Assembly (NCBI GenBank): GCA_902601455.1
Contig: CACKNC010000005.1
Coordinates: forward strand, 19,908-83,907
Length of the DNA stretch: 64,000 nt
Source: an uncultured Alphaproteobacteria bacterium
Lineage (GTDB): Bacteria; Pseudomonadota; Alphaproteobacteria; HIMB59; GCA-002718135
Direction: 5' to 3'
The notes beneath the pieces are model-generated. The model was not told the origin of the DNA, made no database searches, and was given only the letters and a program-made list of their open reading frames with translations. The position numbers and the translations under genes are program-made. Shown one piece after another: positions 50,213-59,413 of this stretch. Numbering within the stretch: the first letter of the stretch is position 1; each line of letters starts with the position of its first letter.

Positions 50213-51529
50213 ATGTTTAACAAAAATAAAACCTATGAACAACATGATAATGAAAAAATAAGTTATTATAGGAGTTCCATTGACGACCTGAATTCTCAAG
50301 ATAATTTAAGCTCAACAGTTGATGTTGATATTTGTGTAATCGGTGGCGGTTTAACAGGCATATCTAGTGCTCTTAATCTAAATAATAAGGGGTTTTCAGT
50401 CGCATTATGTGAAGCTAGAAAAATTGGCTGGGGTGCTTCTGGAAGAAATGGTGGTCAACTTGGTATTGGTATGAGGAAAGATCAATATACAATTGAAAAA
50501 AAATTAGGTTTTAGTCATGCCAAAGAACTATGGAATTTAGGACTTGAGTCTGTAAGTGATGTTAAAAACTTAATAAACATACACAATATTAATTGTCATC
50601 TTGTAAATGGCGTTATGTCTACTGCCTGTTTTGAAAAAGACATTGATGAATATAAATTTGAAATTGATCATATGTCTAAAAATTATAATTTTGAAGAATA
50701 TAAGTTTTTTAATAAATCTGAAATTAGAGAAGAAATAAATTCTGAAATGTATTTATCAGGATTATTAAACTCAGGAAGTTATCACTTAAATCCTCTTAAG
50801 TTAACAATTGGTCTCGCAAAAATAATACAGCAAAATGGAGTTAAGGTTTTTGAAAATACTCCAGTTAAAAATATTTATGAAAAAGGTGACAGAGTAGAAG
50901 TAATTACAAATAAAGGAATTATCAAAGCAAATAAAGTTGTTGTAGCCTGTAATGGTTATTTAGATAGTCTTTTAGGATCAAAAAAAAATAAATTTATTCC
51001 AATTAATAATTATATTGTTGCTACAGAACCTTTGGGTGAAAAAACAGCCAAGGAAATTATAAAAAATAATTATGCTGTATGTGATACTAGGTTTATAATT
51101 GATTATTATAGATTCTCTGAAGATTGGCGAATGATATTTGGTGGTGGTGAAACCTTTACTTCTAAGTTTGTAAAAAATTCTCAATCTTTTGTCCATAAAA
51201 GAATGAGTAAAGTATTTCCACAACTGAAAAATGTTAAGATTGATTATTCATGGGGTGGAACATTAGCAATAACAATTAACAGACTTCCACATTTTGGAGC
51301 TTTAATGAATAACAAATTAATATATGCTTTTGGTTATTCTGGACACGGATTAGCTCTTAGCGTTCTTGCAGGTAAATTAATTTCTGAATATTTAAATGGA
51401 GACAATCAAAGGTTTAAATTTTTTAGTGATATAAGTCATATGTCTATACCAATGGGCAGTGTATTTAGAAGGCCCATATATTCAAGTGCAATTTTATATT
51501 ATAAATTTAGAGATTATCTAAATAGTTAG
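50213..51529 (+). CDS. FAD-dependent gamma-glutamylputrescine oxidase (PuuB)-like, copy 2
   Basis: The 438-residue DAO-family protein has CVIGGGLTGISSALNL (about 42-57), GWGASGRNGGQLGIG and C-terminal YAFGYSGHGLALS, all typical of PuuB. It is divergent from the glutamylpolyamine synthetase gene at 48781, so the two are likely partners. It oxidises gamma-glutamylputrescine to the aldehyde, with the aldehyde dehydrogenase at 8305 a candidate for the next step. The PuuD hydrolase is not in the window. It ends 1 base before a convergent gene. Confidence 0.85.
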   Translation: MFNKNKTYEQHDNEKISYYRSSIDDLNSQDNLSSTVDVDICVIGGGLTGISSALNLNNKGFSVALCEARKIGWGASGRNGGQLGIGMRKDQYTIEKKLGFSHAKELWNLGLESVSDVKNLINIHNINCHLVNGVMSTACFEKDIDEYKFEIDHMSKNYNFEEYKFFNKSEIREEINSEMYLSGLLNSGSYHLNPLKLTIGLAKIIQQNGVKVFENTPVKNIYEKGDRVEVITNKGIIKANKVVVACNGYLDSLLGSKKNKFIPINNYIVATEPLGEKTAKEIIKNNYAVCDTRFIIDYYRFSEDWRMIFGGGETFTSKFVKNSQSFVHKRMSKVFPQLKNVKIDYSWGGTLAITINRLPHFGALMNNKLIYAFGYSGHGLALSVLAGKLISEYLNGDNQRFKFFSDISHMSIPMGSVFRRPIYSSAILYYKFRDYLNS

Positions 51530-51530
51530 A

Positions 51531-52943
51531 TTAAAGGTCAAATATCTTACCTGGATTTAAAATATTTCTTGGATCAAAAATTTTTTTTAAACTTTTCATT
51601 AAATTTATTTCATTCTTAGATTTAAATTTTAATAAGCTTTTTTTCTTTATTTGACCTATTCCATGTTCAGCACTAAAGCTACCACCAAACTCTTCAACCA
51701 AATTATTAATATAGTGGTATATTTGATCCCTTAAACTCTCATATAAGTCATCAGAATTTGTATTCGGTAAGATCATATTATAGTGAATATTACCATCCCC
51801 AATATGTCCAAAAGGATGTAAAATTATTTTTGAGTTTATTTTTTTTATTTCATTTCCGGCAGTATTGAAGAATTCTTCCATTTTATTAAGTGGTATAGAT
51901 ATATCGTTAGTAATAATCTTACCTTCCATTTTATAGGCCTCAACTAAATTATCTCTAAATTGCCATATTTTATTCTCTTTTTCTATGGAGTTAGGAATAA
52001 TGGTATCAACAATATTATTTGAAATTAAATAAAAATTTTTTTCAAAATTATTTTGAAATGTATCCTTATTCTCATATAGATTTAAACGATAGATTACATA
52101 AAAAGGCATTTTGTTGTTAAAAAAATGTTCTTTTAAAAAATTATTTTTAATACAAACTTCAAAAGATAAATTTGGAATTAGCTCAGCGCTTTCAAGTTTA
52201 TCATAATATAAATTTCTAATTTCATTGAATGATTTAATGCATGATCCAAGATCGTGATAAGATGAAAAAAAAGTAAAATTATCAATGGGCTTTGGGTATA
52301 TTTTAAGTAATGCCTTTGATATTAAGCCAAGTGTTCCCTCTGAATTGCAGATTATTGATTTTAAATCATACCCTGTGTTATTTTTTTTCATTTTAGATAA
52401 GGATGAAAGAATTTTCCCTTCACCAGTTACGATCTCAATACCAATGATATTATCCTTCATACTTCCATACTTAAGTGCATTAATACCACCCGCATTTGTT
52501 GCTATATTCCCACCTATCATGCAAGATCCAGATGATGACAAATCAATTGGAAAATATAAATTTTCTTTATCTAAATATTGTTTTAGGTCACTTAATATTA
52601 ATCCAGACTCTACCAATACTGTTAAATTACTTTTATCAATTTCTAAAATTTTATTCATCTTAGAAAAATTAATTATTATTTCTTGGTTATTATAAGTTGG
52701 AACTGAAGCTCCGGTCAAACTAGTATTTCCTCCCTGAGGTACTATTTTAATATTTTTCTCAAAACAATATTTTGTAATTTTTTTTAGGATTTCTGAATTT
52801 TCAGGAAATAAAATACCTAAACTTTTATTATTATAAAAACCTCTCCAATCTTTATTATATTTTTCTAAATCTTTTGAATTTGTTATAACATTTTTAATGC
52901 CAACAATTGATATAAAATCTTCTAATATTTTCTCATTCATCAT
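51531..52943 (-). CDS. FAD-linked 2-hydroxyacid dehydrogenase (GlcD/D-lactate/D-2-hydroxyglutarate dehydrogenase family)
   Basis: The 470-residue protein has a PCMH-type FAD domain with PQGGNTSLTGASVP (about 69-82) and GGNIATNAGG, and a C-terminal FAD-oxidase domain with HPFGHIGDGNIHYN and FSAEHGIGQIKK. These fit the D-2-hydroxyacid dehydrogenase group, which oxidises glycolate, D-lactate or D-2-hydroxyglutarate and passes electrons to the quinone or electron-transfer flavoprotein pool. It overlaps the tsaC gene by 11 bases. No GlcE/GlcF genes are adjacent, so single-protein D-lactate or D-2-hydroxyglutarate oxidation is more likely. Confidence 0.85.
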   Translation of the reverse strand: MMNEKILEDFISIVGIKNVITNSKDLEKYNKDWRGFYNNKSLGILFPENSEILKKITKYCFEKNIKIVPQGGNTSLTGASVPTYNNQEIIINFSKMNKILEIDKSNLTVLVESGLILSDLKQYLDKENLYFPIDLSSSGSCMIGGNIATNAGGINALKYGSMKDNIIGIEIVTGEGKILSSLSKMKKNNTGYDLKSIICNSEGTLGLISKALLKIYPKPIDNFTFFSSYHDLGSCIKSFNEIRNLYYDKLESAELIPNLSFEVCIKNNFLKEHFFNNKMPFYVIYRLNLYENKDTFQNNFEKNFYLISNNIVDTIIPNSIEKENKIWQFRDNLVEAYKMEGKIITNDISIPLNKMEEFFNTAGNEIKKINSKIILHPFGHIGDGNIHYNMILPNTNSDDLYESLRDQIYHYINNLVEEFGGSFSAEHGIGQIKKKSLLKFKSKNEINLMKSLKKIFDPRNILNPGKIFDL

Positions 52944-53859
52944 TATGTGAAGCTCTTTTTAATCTATCATTTATTGTTTTACCTAATCCATGATTCGGTA
53001 TTGAAACAACTGCTATAGTATTGCATTCAGTTTGATCTAAAATATTTATATAATTATAAAAATTATGACTAGCTTCAACTAAATCACTTTTTGTACTTAA
53101 ATTAAGACTTTTAATATTAGAGGTTAAATTATTTTTTCCAAAATTTAACAAAGCTTCATTTTTTTTTACATCTGATGCATTTATTCTGATTTTTTTATTA
53201 GGTGAATAATGTTTTTTTTGACTTCCTGGAGAAATTTTTGAATTAATAATTTCAATGACGTAATCATTAAATTTATTCTTGATTCGTTCAATCGTAAGAC
53301 TTCCTAATCTTAATATGTCACATCCTCTTTCGTTTGTTTTTAAAACTGTTGACTCCAATCCAAGTACAGAGGAGCCGCCATCAATATAAAAAATATTTTT
53401 TAAATTCATATCTAAATCTTTAATTGAAGTTATCGAAGTTTTTGTGGCAATATTTGCACTTGGTGCAGCTATAGGAAAATCTAATTGTGACAAAAGACTC
53501 AAAGCTATATTATTATTTGGTATTCTACATCCTACAAAATTCTGATGATTAGAAAGTAAGGAAGTTATTTTAGAATTTTTATTTTTTTCTAATATAAGAG
53601 TCATAGGTCCAGGCCAAAAAGTATTTGCTAATTCATAATCTTTATCTTTAAGTATAAAGTTTTTCTCTATTTCTTTAATATTAGCAAAATGGCATATTAG
53701 TGGGTTGTTAATGGGTCTATTTTTAGTTTTATAAATTAGCTCTATTGATTTGTGATTATTTGCATTTCCACCTATCCCATAAACAGTTTCAGTGGGAAAA
53801 ATAACAAGTTCACCTCTAAAAAGGCGTTTTTTTGCTTCTTCTATACTTTTTTGATACAT
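52933..53859 (-). CDS. tsaC: L-threonylcarbamoyladenylate synthase (TsaC/Sua5 family)
   Basis: The 308-residue protein has an N-terminal YrdC domain with FPTETVYGIGGNA (about 21-33), KTKNRPINNPL and VGCRIPNN, and a C-terminal Sua5 extension after the linker SPGSQKKHYSP. It makes threonylcarbamoyl-AMP for the t6A modification of ANN-decoding tRNAs. It is divergent from the ParA gene across 63 bases. The Sua5-type length is normal for alphaproteobacteria. Confidence 0.92.
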   Translation of the reverse strand: MYQKSIEEAKKRLFRGELVIFPTETVYGIGGNANNHKSIELIYKTKNRPINNPLICHFANIKEIEKNFILKDKDYELANTFWPGPMTLILEKNKNSKITSLLSNHQNFVGCRIPNNNIALSLLSQLDFPIAAPSANIATKTSITSIKDLDMNLKNIFYIDGGSSVLGLESTVLKTNERGCDILRLGSLTIERIKNKFNDYVIEIINSKISPGSQKKHYSPNKKIRINASDVKKNEALLNFGKNNLTSNIKSLNLSTKSDLVEASHNFYNYINILDQTECNTIAVVSIPNHGLGKTINDRLKRASHNDE

Positions 53860-53922
53860 ATTTTTTTTAAATTATGTTTCATATAGTATTAAAATTGTTA
53901 TTATCTTAGGAAAAATTGTACC

Positions 53923-54555
53923 ATGGGCAAAGTTATAACATTTTCTAATCAAAAAGGGGGCTCAGGAAAATCAACCCTCTCAGCAAATTTGGCCGTATTA
54001 TGGAGTAACAGTGGTTACAAAGTTGCTGTAATTGATGCGGATCCTCAAAAAAGTCTAACATACTGGTTATCGGAAAGAAAAAAATATTATGGTGATGATG
54101 ATATTGGAATCAATTTTTATAATTTTGATATTAGAAATTTAACTGAAGAAGTTAAAAAAATAAAAAGAAAATATGATTTTATAATTATTGATAGTCCTCC
54201 AGCAATTACTTTTGAAACATTACAAATTATAAAAGCATCAAATGGTGTATTTGTTCCTGTGCAACCAAGCCCACTTGACTTAATGGCCACTTTACCTTTT
54301 TTACAAATTGCCAGAGAAGAGAGAAAAAAACCATTAATTATTTTAAACAGGGTGATGCCAAGAGCAAAATTAACTGACGCTATGATTTTACGTTTAAGAT
54401 ATTCAGGAGCAAAAATTGCTCGTTCTAGAGTTTCAAGCAAGGTTATTTTTGCAGAATCATTTGCTGTCGGTAGAGGTGTAATAGATATCAATGTAACATC
54501 GGATGCCGCAAAAGAAATTATTAATGTTGGTAATGAGATTCTAAGAAATCTCTAA
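53923..54555 (+). CDS. ParA-family ATPase without a ParB partner in view
   Basis: The 210-residue P-loop protein has deviant Walker A KGGSGKST (11-18), IDADPQKS (37-44) with the switch Asp, and IIDSPPA. It is shorter than chromosomal ParA, lacks an N-terminal HTH and no parB follows. It resembles orphan ParA/MipZ-type positioning ATPases of alphaproteobacteria. It starts with a good context (ACCATGGGC) and is followed 5 bases later by glmU. Possible roles are positioning a polar or membrane protein cluster; unresolved. Confidence 0.8.
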   Translation: MGKVITFSNQKGGSGKSTLSANLAVLWSNSGYKVAVIDADPQKSLTYWLSERKKYYGDDDIGINFYNFDIRNLTEEVKKIKRKYDFIIIDSPPAITFETLQIIKASNGVFVPVQPSPLDLMATLPFLQIAREERKKPLIILNRVMPRAKLTDAMILRLRYSGAKIARSRVSSKVIFAESFAVGRGVIDINVTSDAAKEIINVGNEILRNL

Positions 54556-54560
54556 ATCTA

Positions 54561-55838
54561 ATGAAAAATATTACAACCGTAATTTTAGCAGCAGGAAGAA
54601 GCACACGTTTTATTTCAAGTAAATCAAAACTTACTCATGAGTTGGCAGGTTATCCAATAATTAGTCATGTTTTTGATACTGCTAAGAAAATTTCTGAGAA
54701 AAATATTGTAGTAGTTTGTAATAAGGATAACTATGCAGAGTTAAAAAATATTTTAATTGGGTGTAAACTTGTTATTCAAAAAAATCAAAAAGGCACAGCT
54801 GATGCAATTGAAATAGCAAAACAACATATAAAAACTGAAAACTTTATTATACTATTTGGAGATGTGCCATTGATAACAGGTAAATCTCTAAAAAAACTAA
54901 TAAGAATTTTTAAAAAAAATAATACAGGTAGTATGATAGCTTTTAAAACTCATAAACCAAAAGGTTATGGAAGAGTTGTCTTAAATAATAATAAAGTCAC
55001 TAAGGTTGTTGAAGAAATAAATACTTCAGCTAAAGAAAAAATTATACAATTATGTAACTCTGGCATAATGCTTGTAAAAAAATCTATTTTTTATAAAAAT
55101 TTAAAATTAATTAAATTTAATAAAAAGAAAAATGAGAGATATTTAACAGATATTTTTGAAATTTATTTTAAAAAAAATATTCCATTTTCATTTGTGGTAT
55201 CTTCTGAAGATGAAATGAGCGGAGTAAATAATTTAACTGATTTTAATAAAGTTGATAGTTTACTTCAAAATAGACTTGTTAATAAGTTTTTAGAGAAGGG
55301 GGTATTAATTAAGAGACCCGAAACGTCTTACTTTGGTTTCAATACAAAAATAGCAAAAAAAGTTGTTATTGAGTCAAATGTAGTTGTTAGGAATAATGTA
55401 TCTATAAAATCTGGATCAATAATAAAAAGTTATTCAGATTTGGATGGTGTGTTAGTTGATGAAAACTGCTCTATTGGACCTCATGCTAGAATAAGACCTC
55501 ATTCAATAATTAATAAAAATTCTAAAATTGGAAATTATGTTGAGATTAAAAACTCATCTATTGGAAAAAACACCTCAATTAGCCACTTAACATACATAGG
55601 AGATAGTAAGATTGGAAATAAAGTTAATATCGGCGCTGGATGTATTACCTGTAATTATGATGGAGTTAAAAAAAGTAAAACTATTATAGGAGATAATTCA
55701 TTTATTGGATCTAATACCTCACTTATAGCACCTGTAAAGATAGGTAATAATGTTAAAATTGGAGCTGGAAGTGTAATAAATAGAGATATTTCTTCAAATA
55801 AACTCGCTATTAGGCGATCTAAGCTCAAAATTTACTAA
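54561..55838 (+). CDS. glmU: Bifunctional GlmU, GlcNAc-1-P uridyltransferase/GlcN-1-P acetyltransferase
   Basis: The 425-residue protein is a little shorter than E. coli GlmU. N-terminal uridyltransferase: LAAGRSTRF (9-17, a variant of LAAGxGTRM), FGDVPLIT and YGRVV. C-terminal left-handed beta-helix acetyltransferase: repeated hexapeptides from about 260, RIRPHS, and the acetyl-CoA site GCITCNYDGVKK. It makes UDP-GlcNAc for peptidoglycan and lipopolysaccharide. No glmS follows; a DAHP synthase gene lies 67 bases downstream. Confidence 0.9.
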   Translation: MKNITTVILAAGRSTRFISSKSKLTHELAGYPIISHVFDTAKKISEKNIVVVCNKDNYAELKNILIGCKLVIQKNQKGTADAIEIAKQHIKTENFIILFGDVPLITGKSLKKLIRIFKKNNTGSMIAFKTHKPKGYGRVVLNNNKVTKVVEEINTSAKEKIIQLCNSGIMLVKKSIFYKNLKLIKFNKKKNERYLTDIFEIYFKKNIPFSFVVSSEDEMSGVNNLTDFNKVDSLLQNRLVNKFLEKGVLIKRPETSYFGFNTKIAKKVVIESNVVVRNNVSIKSGSIIKSYSDLDGVLVDENCSIGPHARIRPHSIINKNSKIGNYVEIKNSSIGKNTSISHLTYIGDSKIGNKVNIGAGCITCNYDGVKKSKTIIGDNSFIGSNTSLIAPVKIGNNVKIGAGSVINRDISSNKLAIRRSKLKIY

Positions 55839-55905
55839 TTTCTTAACGCCATTCATATATTAACCTTGTTTAGAGATTCTATTGAGTTTATTAGCCTAAA
55901 ATAAT

Positions 55906-57279
55906 ATGAGTTTACAATGGTCACCTAATTCTTGGCGGTCTAAACCAGCCAAACATTTGCCTATTTATAGTGATGATTTTTTATTAAAAAAATCATTAGA
56001 TAAAATTAGAGACTTTCCACCATTAGTTTTTGCAGGTGAGGCGAGATCTTTAAAATCACAACTAGCTGAAGTATCAAAGGGAAATGCTTTTTTATTACAA
56101 GGAGGAGACTGTGCTGAGAGTTTTGTAGATTTTCATCCTGATAATATTAAAAATTCATTTAAAGTAATTCTGCAAATGGCAGTTGTTTTAACTTTTGGCG
56201 CTTCATGTCCCGTTGTTAAAGTAGGAAGAATAGCAGGACAGTTTGCTAAGCCTCGATCTTCAGATAAAGAGACTATAAATGGAATTGAACTTGAGTCATA
56301 CAAGGGTGATATAATTAATGGAATAGGTTTTACTGAAAATGAAAGAGTTCCAGATCCATCAAGACTTATTCAAGCCTACAATCAATCAGCTTCTACATTA
56401 AATTTGCTTAGAGCTTTTTCTCAAGGAGGGTACGCAAATCTTAATAAGATTCATCAGTGGAACTTAAATTTTGTTGAAGAAGAAAACGCAAATAAATTCT
56501 CTGAAATAGCAGATAGAATAGATGAGTGTTTAGGATTTATGAAAGCTTGTGGAATAAATGATGGTAATGCTAGACAAATAAATGAAACTGAATTCTTTAC
56601 CAGCCACGAAGCTCTTTTGCTTGATTATGAAGAGGCTCTTACTAGAATAGATAGCACATCAGGTAAATGGTATGATGTCTCAGCTCATATGTTGTGGGTA
56701 GGGGATAGAACTCGTCAATTAGATGGTGCTCATATTGAATTTGTAAGAGGTATTGAAAATCCAATTGGTATTAAGGTTGGCCCTACCACAAATGAAGAGG
56801 AGCTAGTAAAAATACTTGATTATATAAATCCTGAAAATGAGGCTGGTAAAATAACTTTAATATGTCGTATGGGGGCTGATAAAATTGATAGTCATTTACC
56901 TAAAATTATACAAAAAATAATTAAAGAGGGAAAAAATGTAGTGTGGGCATGCGACCCAATGCATGGAAATACTATTAAATCAAATACTGGATACAAAACT
57001 AGACCCGTCAGTAGTATTTTTTCAGAAATTCAAAAATTTTTTGCAATACATAGATCTTTAGGATCTTACCCAGGTGGTGTTCATTTAGAAATGACAGGAT
57101 CAGATGTGACTGAATGTATGGGAGGACTTCAGGAAATAACTGATGAAGATCTAAAAAATAGATACCATACTTTTTGTGATCCAAGATTAAATGCATCTCA
57201 GTCTTTAGAAATAGCTTTTCTAATTTCTGAGTATTTAAAAGATGAAAAATTTTTATCTTTAAAGTCTTCTCAAATTTAA
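55906..57279 (+). CDS. Class II 3-deoxy-7-phosphoheptulonate synthase
   Basis: This 457-residue class II (plant/actinobacterial type) enzyme has QGGDCAESF (65-73) with the metal-binding Cys, [14 protein letters not shown] (105-118), KVGPTTN and HGNTIKS, and [11 protein letters not shown] near the C-terminus. It condenses phosphoenolpyruvate and erythrose 4-phosphate at the first step of aromatic amino acid synthesis. It probably has its own promoter in the 67-base gap after glmU. It is followed by nadE after 21 bases. Confidence 0.94.
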   Translation: MSLQWSPNSWRSKPAKHLPIYSDDFLLKKSLDKIRDFPPLVFAGEARSLKSQLAEVSKGNAFLLQGGDCAESFVDFHPDNIKNSFKVILQMAVVLTFGASCPVVKVGRIAGQFAKPRSSDKETINGIELESYKGDIINGIGFTENERVPDPSRLIQAYNQSASTLNLLRAFSQGGYANLNKIHQWNLNFVEEENANKFSEIADRIDECLGFMKACGINDGNARQINETEFFTSHEALLLDYEEALTRIDSTSGKWYDVSAHMLWVGDRTRQLDGAHIEFVRGIENPIGIKVGPTTNEEELVKILDYINPENEAGKITLICRMGADKIDSHLPKIIQKIIKEGKNVVWACDPMHGNTIKSNTGYKTRPVSSIFSEIQKFFAIHRSLGSYPGGVHLEMTGSDVTECMGGLQEITDEDLKNRYHTFCDPRLNASQSLEIAFLISEYLKDEKFLSLKSSQI

Positions 57280-57300
57280 TTTTAGATATAAATTAATATT

Positions 57301-58041
57301 ATGAATTCTCTTAAAAAAATTGATTATATATCTGGCTGGATAAAAGAGTATGCAACCTCTCTAAGTTTTCAACCTGTTAGCCTTGTAATAGGTGTCTCTG
57401 GAGGTATTGACTCTGCTGTTACAAGTGCTCTTTGTGCAAAAACAGGTTTTAAAACTATAGCTATTTCAATGCCTATTAAACAAAATTTAAATCAACACGA
57501 CCTAAGTCTCAAACATTTAGATTGGTTAAAGAGTAACTTTGATAATGTAGAAACAAAAATTATCGAGTTGGATAGCGTTTTTGAATCTTTTGAAAATACA
57601 ATGCAAGATTTTAACAATAGTCTTGCTTTTGCAAATTCAAGATCTAGGTTGCGTATGGTTACTTTATATCAAATTGCACAAGCTAATAGAGGAATAGTAG
57701 TTGGTACTGGTAACAAAGTTGAGGATTTTGGCGTCGGTTTTTATACAAAGTATGGAGATGGTGGTGTGGATATTTCTCCAATAGCTGATTGCAAAAAAAC
57801 AGATGTATGGAATATTGGAAAATCTCTTGGTGTTGTTAATGAAATTATTGAAGCAGATCCTACTGATGGACTTTGGGACGATAGTCGAAATGATGAAAGT
57901 CAATTAGGACTCTCTTATGAAGAGATCGAAGATGCAATGGAAAATTCTAAAAGTAAACATTTTAAAAGGTATCAAGATATAAGAAAGCCAAATTTACATA
58001 AAATGAAACCAATACCTGTGTGTATTCTTCCTAAAGATTAA
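57301..58041 (+). CDS. nadE: NAD+ synthase, ammonia-dependent type
   Basis: The 246-residue protein is a single synthetase domain without the glutaminase module. The PP-loop is GVSGGIDSAVTSAL; GTGNKVEDFGVGFYTKYGDG carries the NadE substrate segment, followed by ISPIADCKKTDVW. It amidates deamido-NAD using ammonia and ATP. The stop is 1 base before gltX start, so translation is likely coupled. Confidence 0.92.
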   Translation: MNSLKKIDYISGWIKEYATSLSFQPVSLVIGVSGGIDSAVTSALCAKTGFKTIAISMPIKQNLNQHDLSLKHLDWLKSNFDNVETKIIELDSVFESFENTMQDFNNSLAFANSRSRLRMVTLYQIAQANRGIVVGTGNKVEDFGVGFYTKYGDGGVDISPIADCKKTDVWNIGKSLGVVNEIIEADPTDGLWDDSRNDESQLGLSYEEIEDAMENSKSKHFKRYQDIRKPNLHKMKPIPVCILPKD

Positions 58042-58042
58042 T

Positions 58043-59377
58043 ATGAAATGTAGATTTGCCCCTAGTCCAACAGGCTTACTTCATGTTGGAAACGCAAGAT
58101 CTGCAGTTTTAAATTGGGCATATGCTAAAAAAAATAATGGAAGCTTTATACTTCGAATTGATGATACAGATCATGTTAGATCAAGTAAAGAATATGAAAA
58201 TAAAATTAAAGAAAATTTATCTTGGCTTGGTCTTAATTGGATTAATACTTTTAATCAATCTGAAAGAACCAGTCTATATAATTCAAACATAGAGAAGCTT
58301 AAAAATGACGCTCGTCTATATCCATGTTTTGAAACAACAGAAGAATTATCTTTAAAAAAGAAATCTTTACTTTCTTCAGGAAAGCCACCTATTTATGACA
58401 GATCTTCATTATATCTTAGTAAGGATGAGATTAATGAAAAGATAAACTCAGGTTTAAAACCACATTGGAGGTTTAAACTCGAGGACAATATAATAAATTG
58501 GAATGATTTAATTAAAGGTCAGGTTAAATTTGAGTCAAAAAATCTCAGTGACCCTATTTTAATAAGAGAAGATGGATCACTTCTTTATCATTTACCCTCA
58601 GTAATAGATGATATTGATGAAGAGATAACTCATATCATTAGGGGAGAAGATCATATATCTAACACTGCATTTCATATTCAAATTTTTAACTCACTAGGTG
58701 CACATCCACCACAGTTTGCGCACCATCCTTTTTTAACTGATCAAGAAGGAAAAGGATTTGGAAAAAGAATAGGCAGTTTGTCTATTGAGAACTTAAGATC
58801 TGAAGGATACGAAGATATTTCCATAATAAACTACTTACTTAATATAGGATCAAGTGAAGATATTAAGGCAGAAACTCAATTAGATAATATTATTAATAAT
58901 TTTGATTTAAAAAATATATCAAGTTCATCTGCTAAGTTTTCAGATAATGTACTAAAATCTCTAAATTCAGATTTATTAAAAATTTATAATTATGAAGATG
59001 TAAAATCAAAACTTCAATCTGTAGATATTAAAGTTGACTTAAAAAAGCTCTGGAAATTTTCACAAAATAATATTGATTATTTAAAAGATATTGAAAATTG
59101 GTTAAAAACAATTGAAATTATTATAGATATAAAAAACTATGAAATTCAAGACACTTTAATCTCCGCTGCGGTAGAATGTATTCCTGAAGATCCATTCACA
59201 TATGAAACATGGGATAGTTGGACTAAAGCTATAAATGCTAAAACGGGATTAAAAGGTAAAGAATTGTATATGCCATTAAGGTTAATTTTAACTGGAAAAG
59301 AAAAGGGGCCTGAGCTGAAAAACTTTCTACCATTACTAGACAAACAGACATTACTTAGGAAATTTGGAAAAATATAG
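58043..59377 (+). CDS. gltX: Glutamyl-tRNA synthetase
   Basis: This is a 444-residue class I synthetase. FAPSPTGLLHVGNARSA (5-21) holds the HIGH equivalent (HVGN, 14-17) and the KMSKS equivalent is KRIGS (241-245), a divergent form also seen in GluRS2-type enzymes. IRGEDHISNTA (199-209) matches the tRNA-acceptor region. The C-terminal anticodon-binding domain is present. Whether this is the only GluRS, discriminating or not, cannot be said from this window. Confidence 0.9.
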   Translation: MKCRFAPSPTGLLHVGNARSAVLNWAYAKKNNGSFILRIDDTDHVRSSKEYENKIKENLSWLGLNWINTFNQSERTSLYNSNIEKLKNDARLYPCFETTEELSLKKKSLLSSGKPPIYDRSSLYLSKDEINEKINSGLKPHWRFKLEDNIINWNDLIKGQVKFESKNLSDPILIREDGSLLYHLPSVIDDIDEEITHIIRGEDHISNTAFHIQIFNSLGAHPPQFAHHPFLTDQEGKGFGKRIGSLSIENLRSEGYEDISIINYLLNIGSSEDIKAETQLDNIINNFDLKNISSSSAKFSDNVLKSLNSDLLKIYNYEDVKSKLQSVDIKVDLKKLWKFSQNNIDYLKDIENWLKTIEIIIDIKNYEIQDTLISAAVECIPEDPFTYETWDSWTKAINAKTGLKGKELYMPLRLILTGKEKGPELKNFLPLLDKQTLLRKFGKI

Positions 59378-59413
59378 AAAAAATTATTTATTTGTCTATT
59401 AGCTAATTTTAAT

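Noticed and set aside
52225-52240. TTGAATGATTTAATGC, resembling half of the BetI-like site
   Set aside because: It lies inside a coding region and its second arm does not match the palindrome.
52285-52695. 136-codon open frame on the + strand
   Set aside because: It is antisense to the FAD-linked dehydrogenase gene, which has intact PCMH motifs there; no start context or homology.
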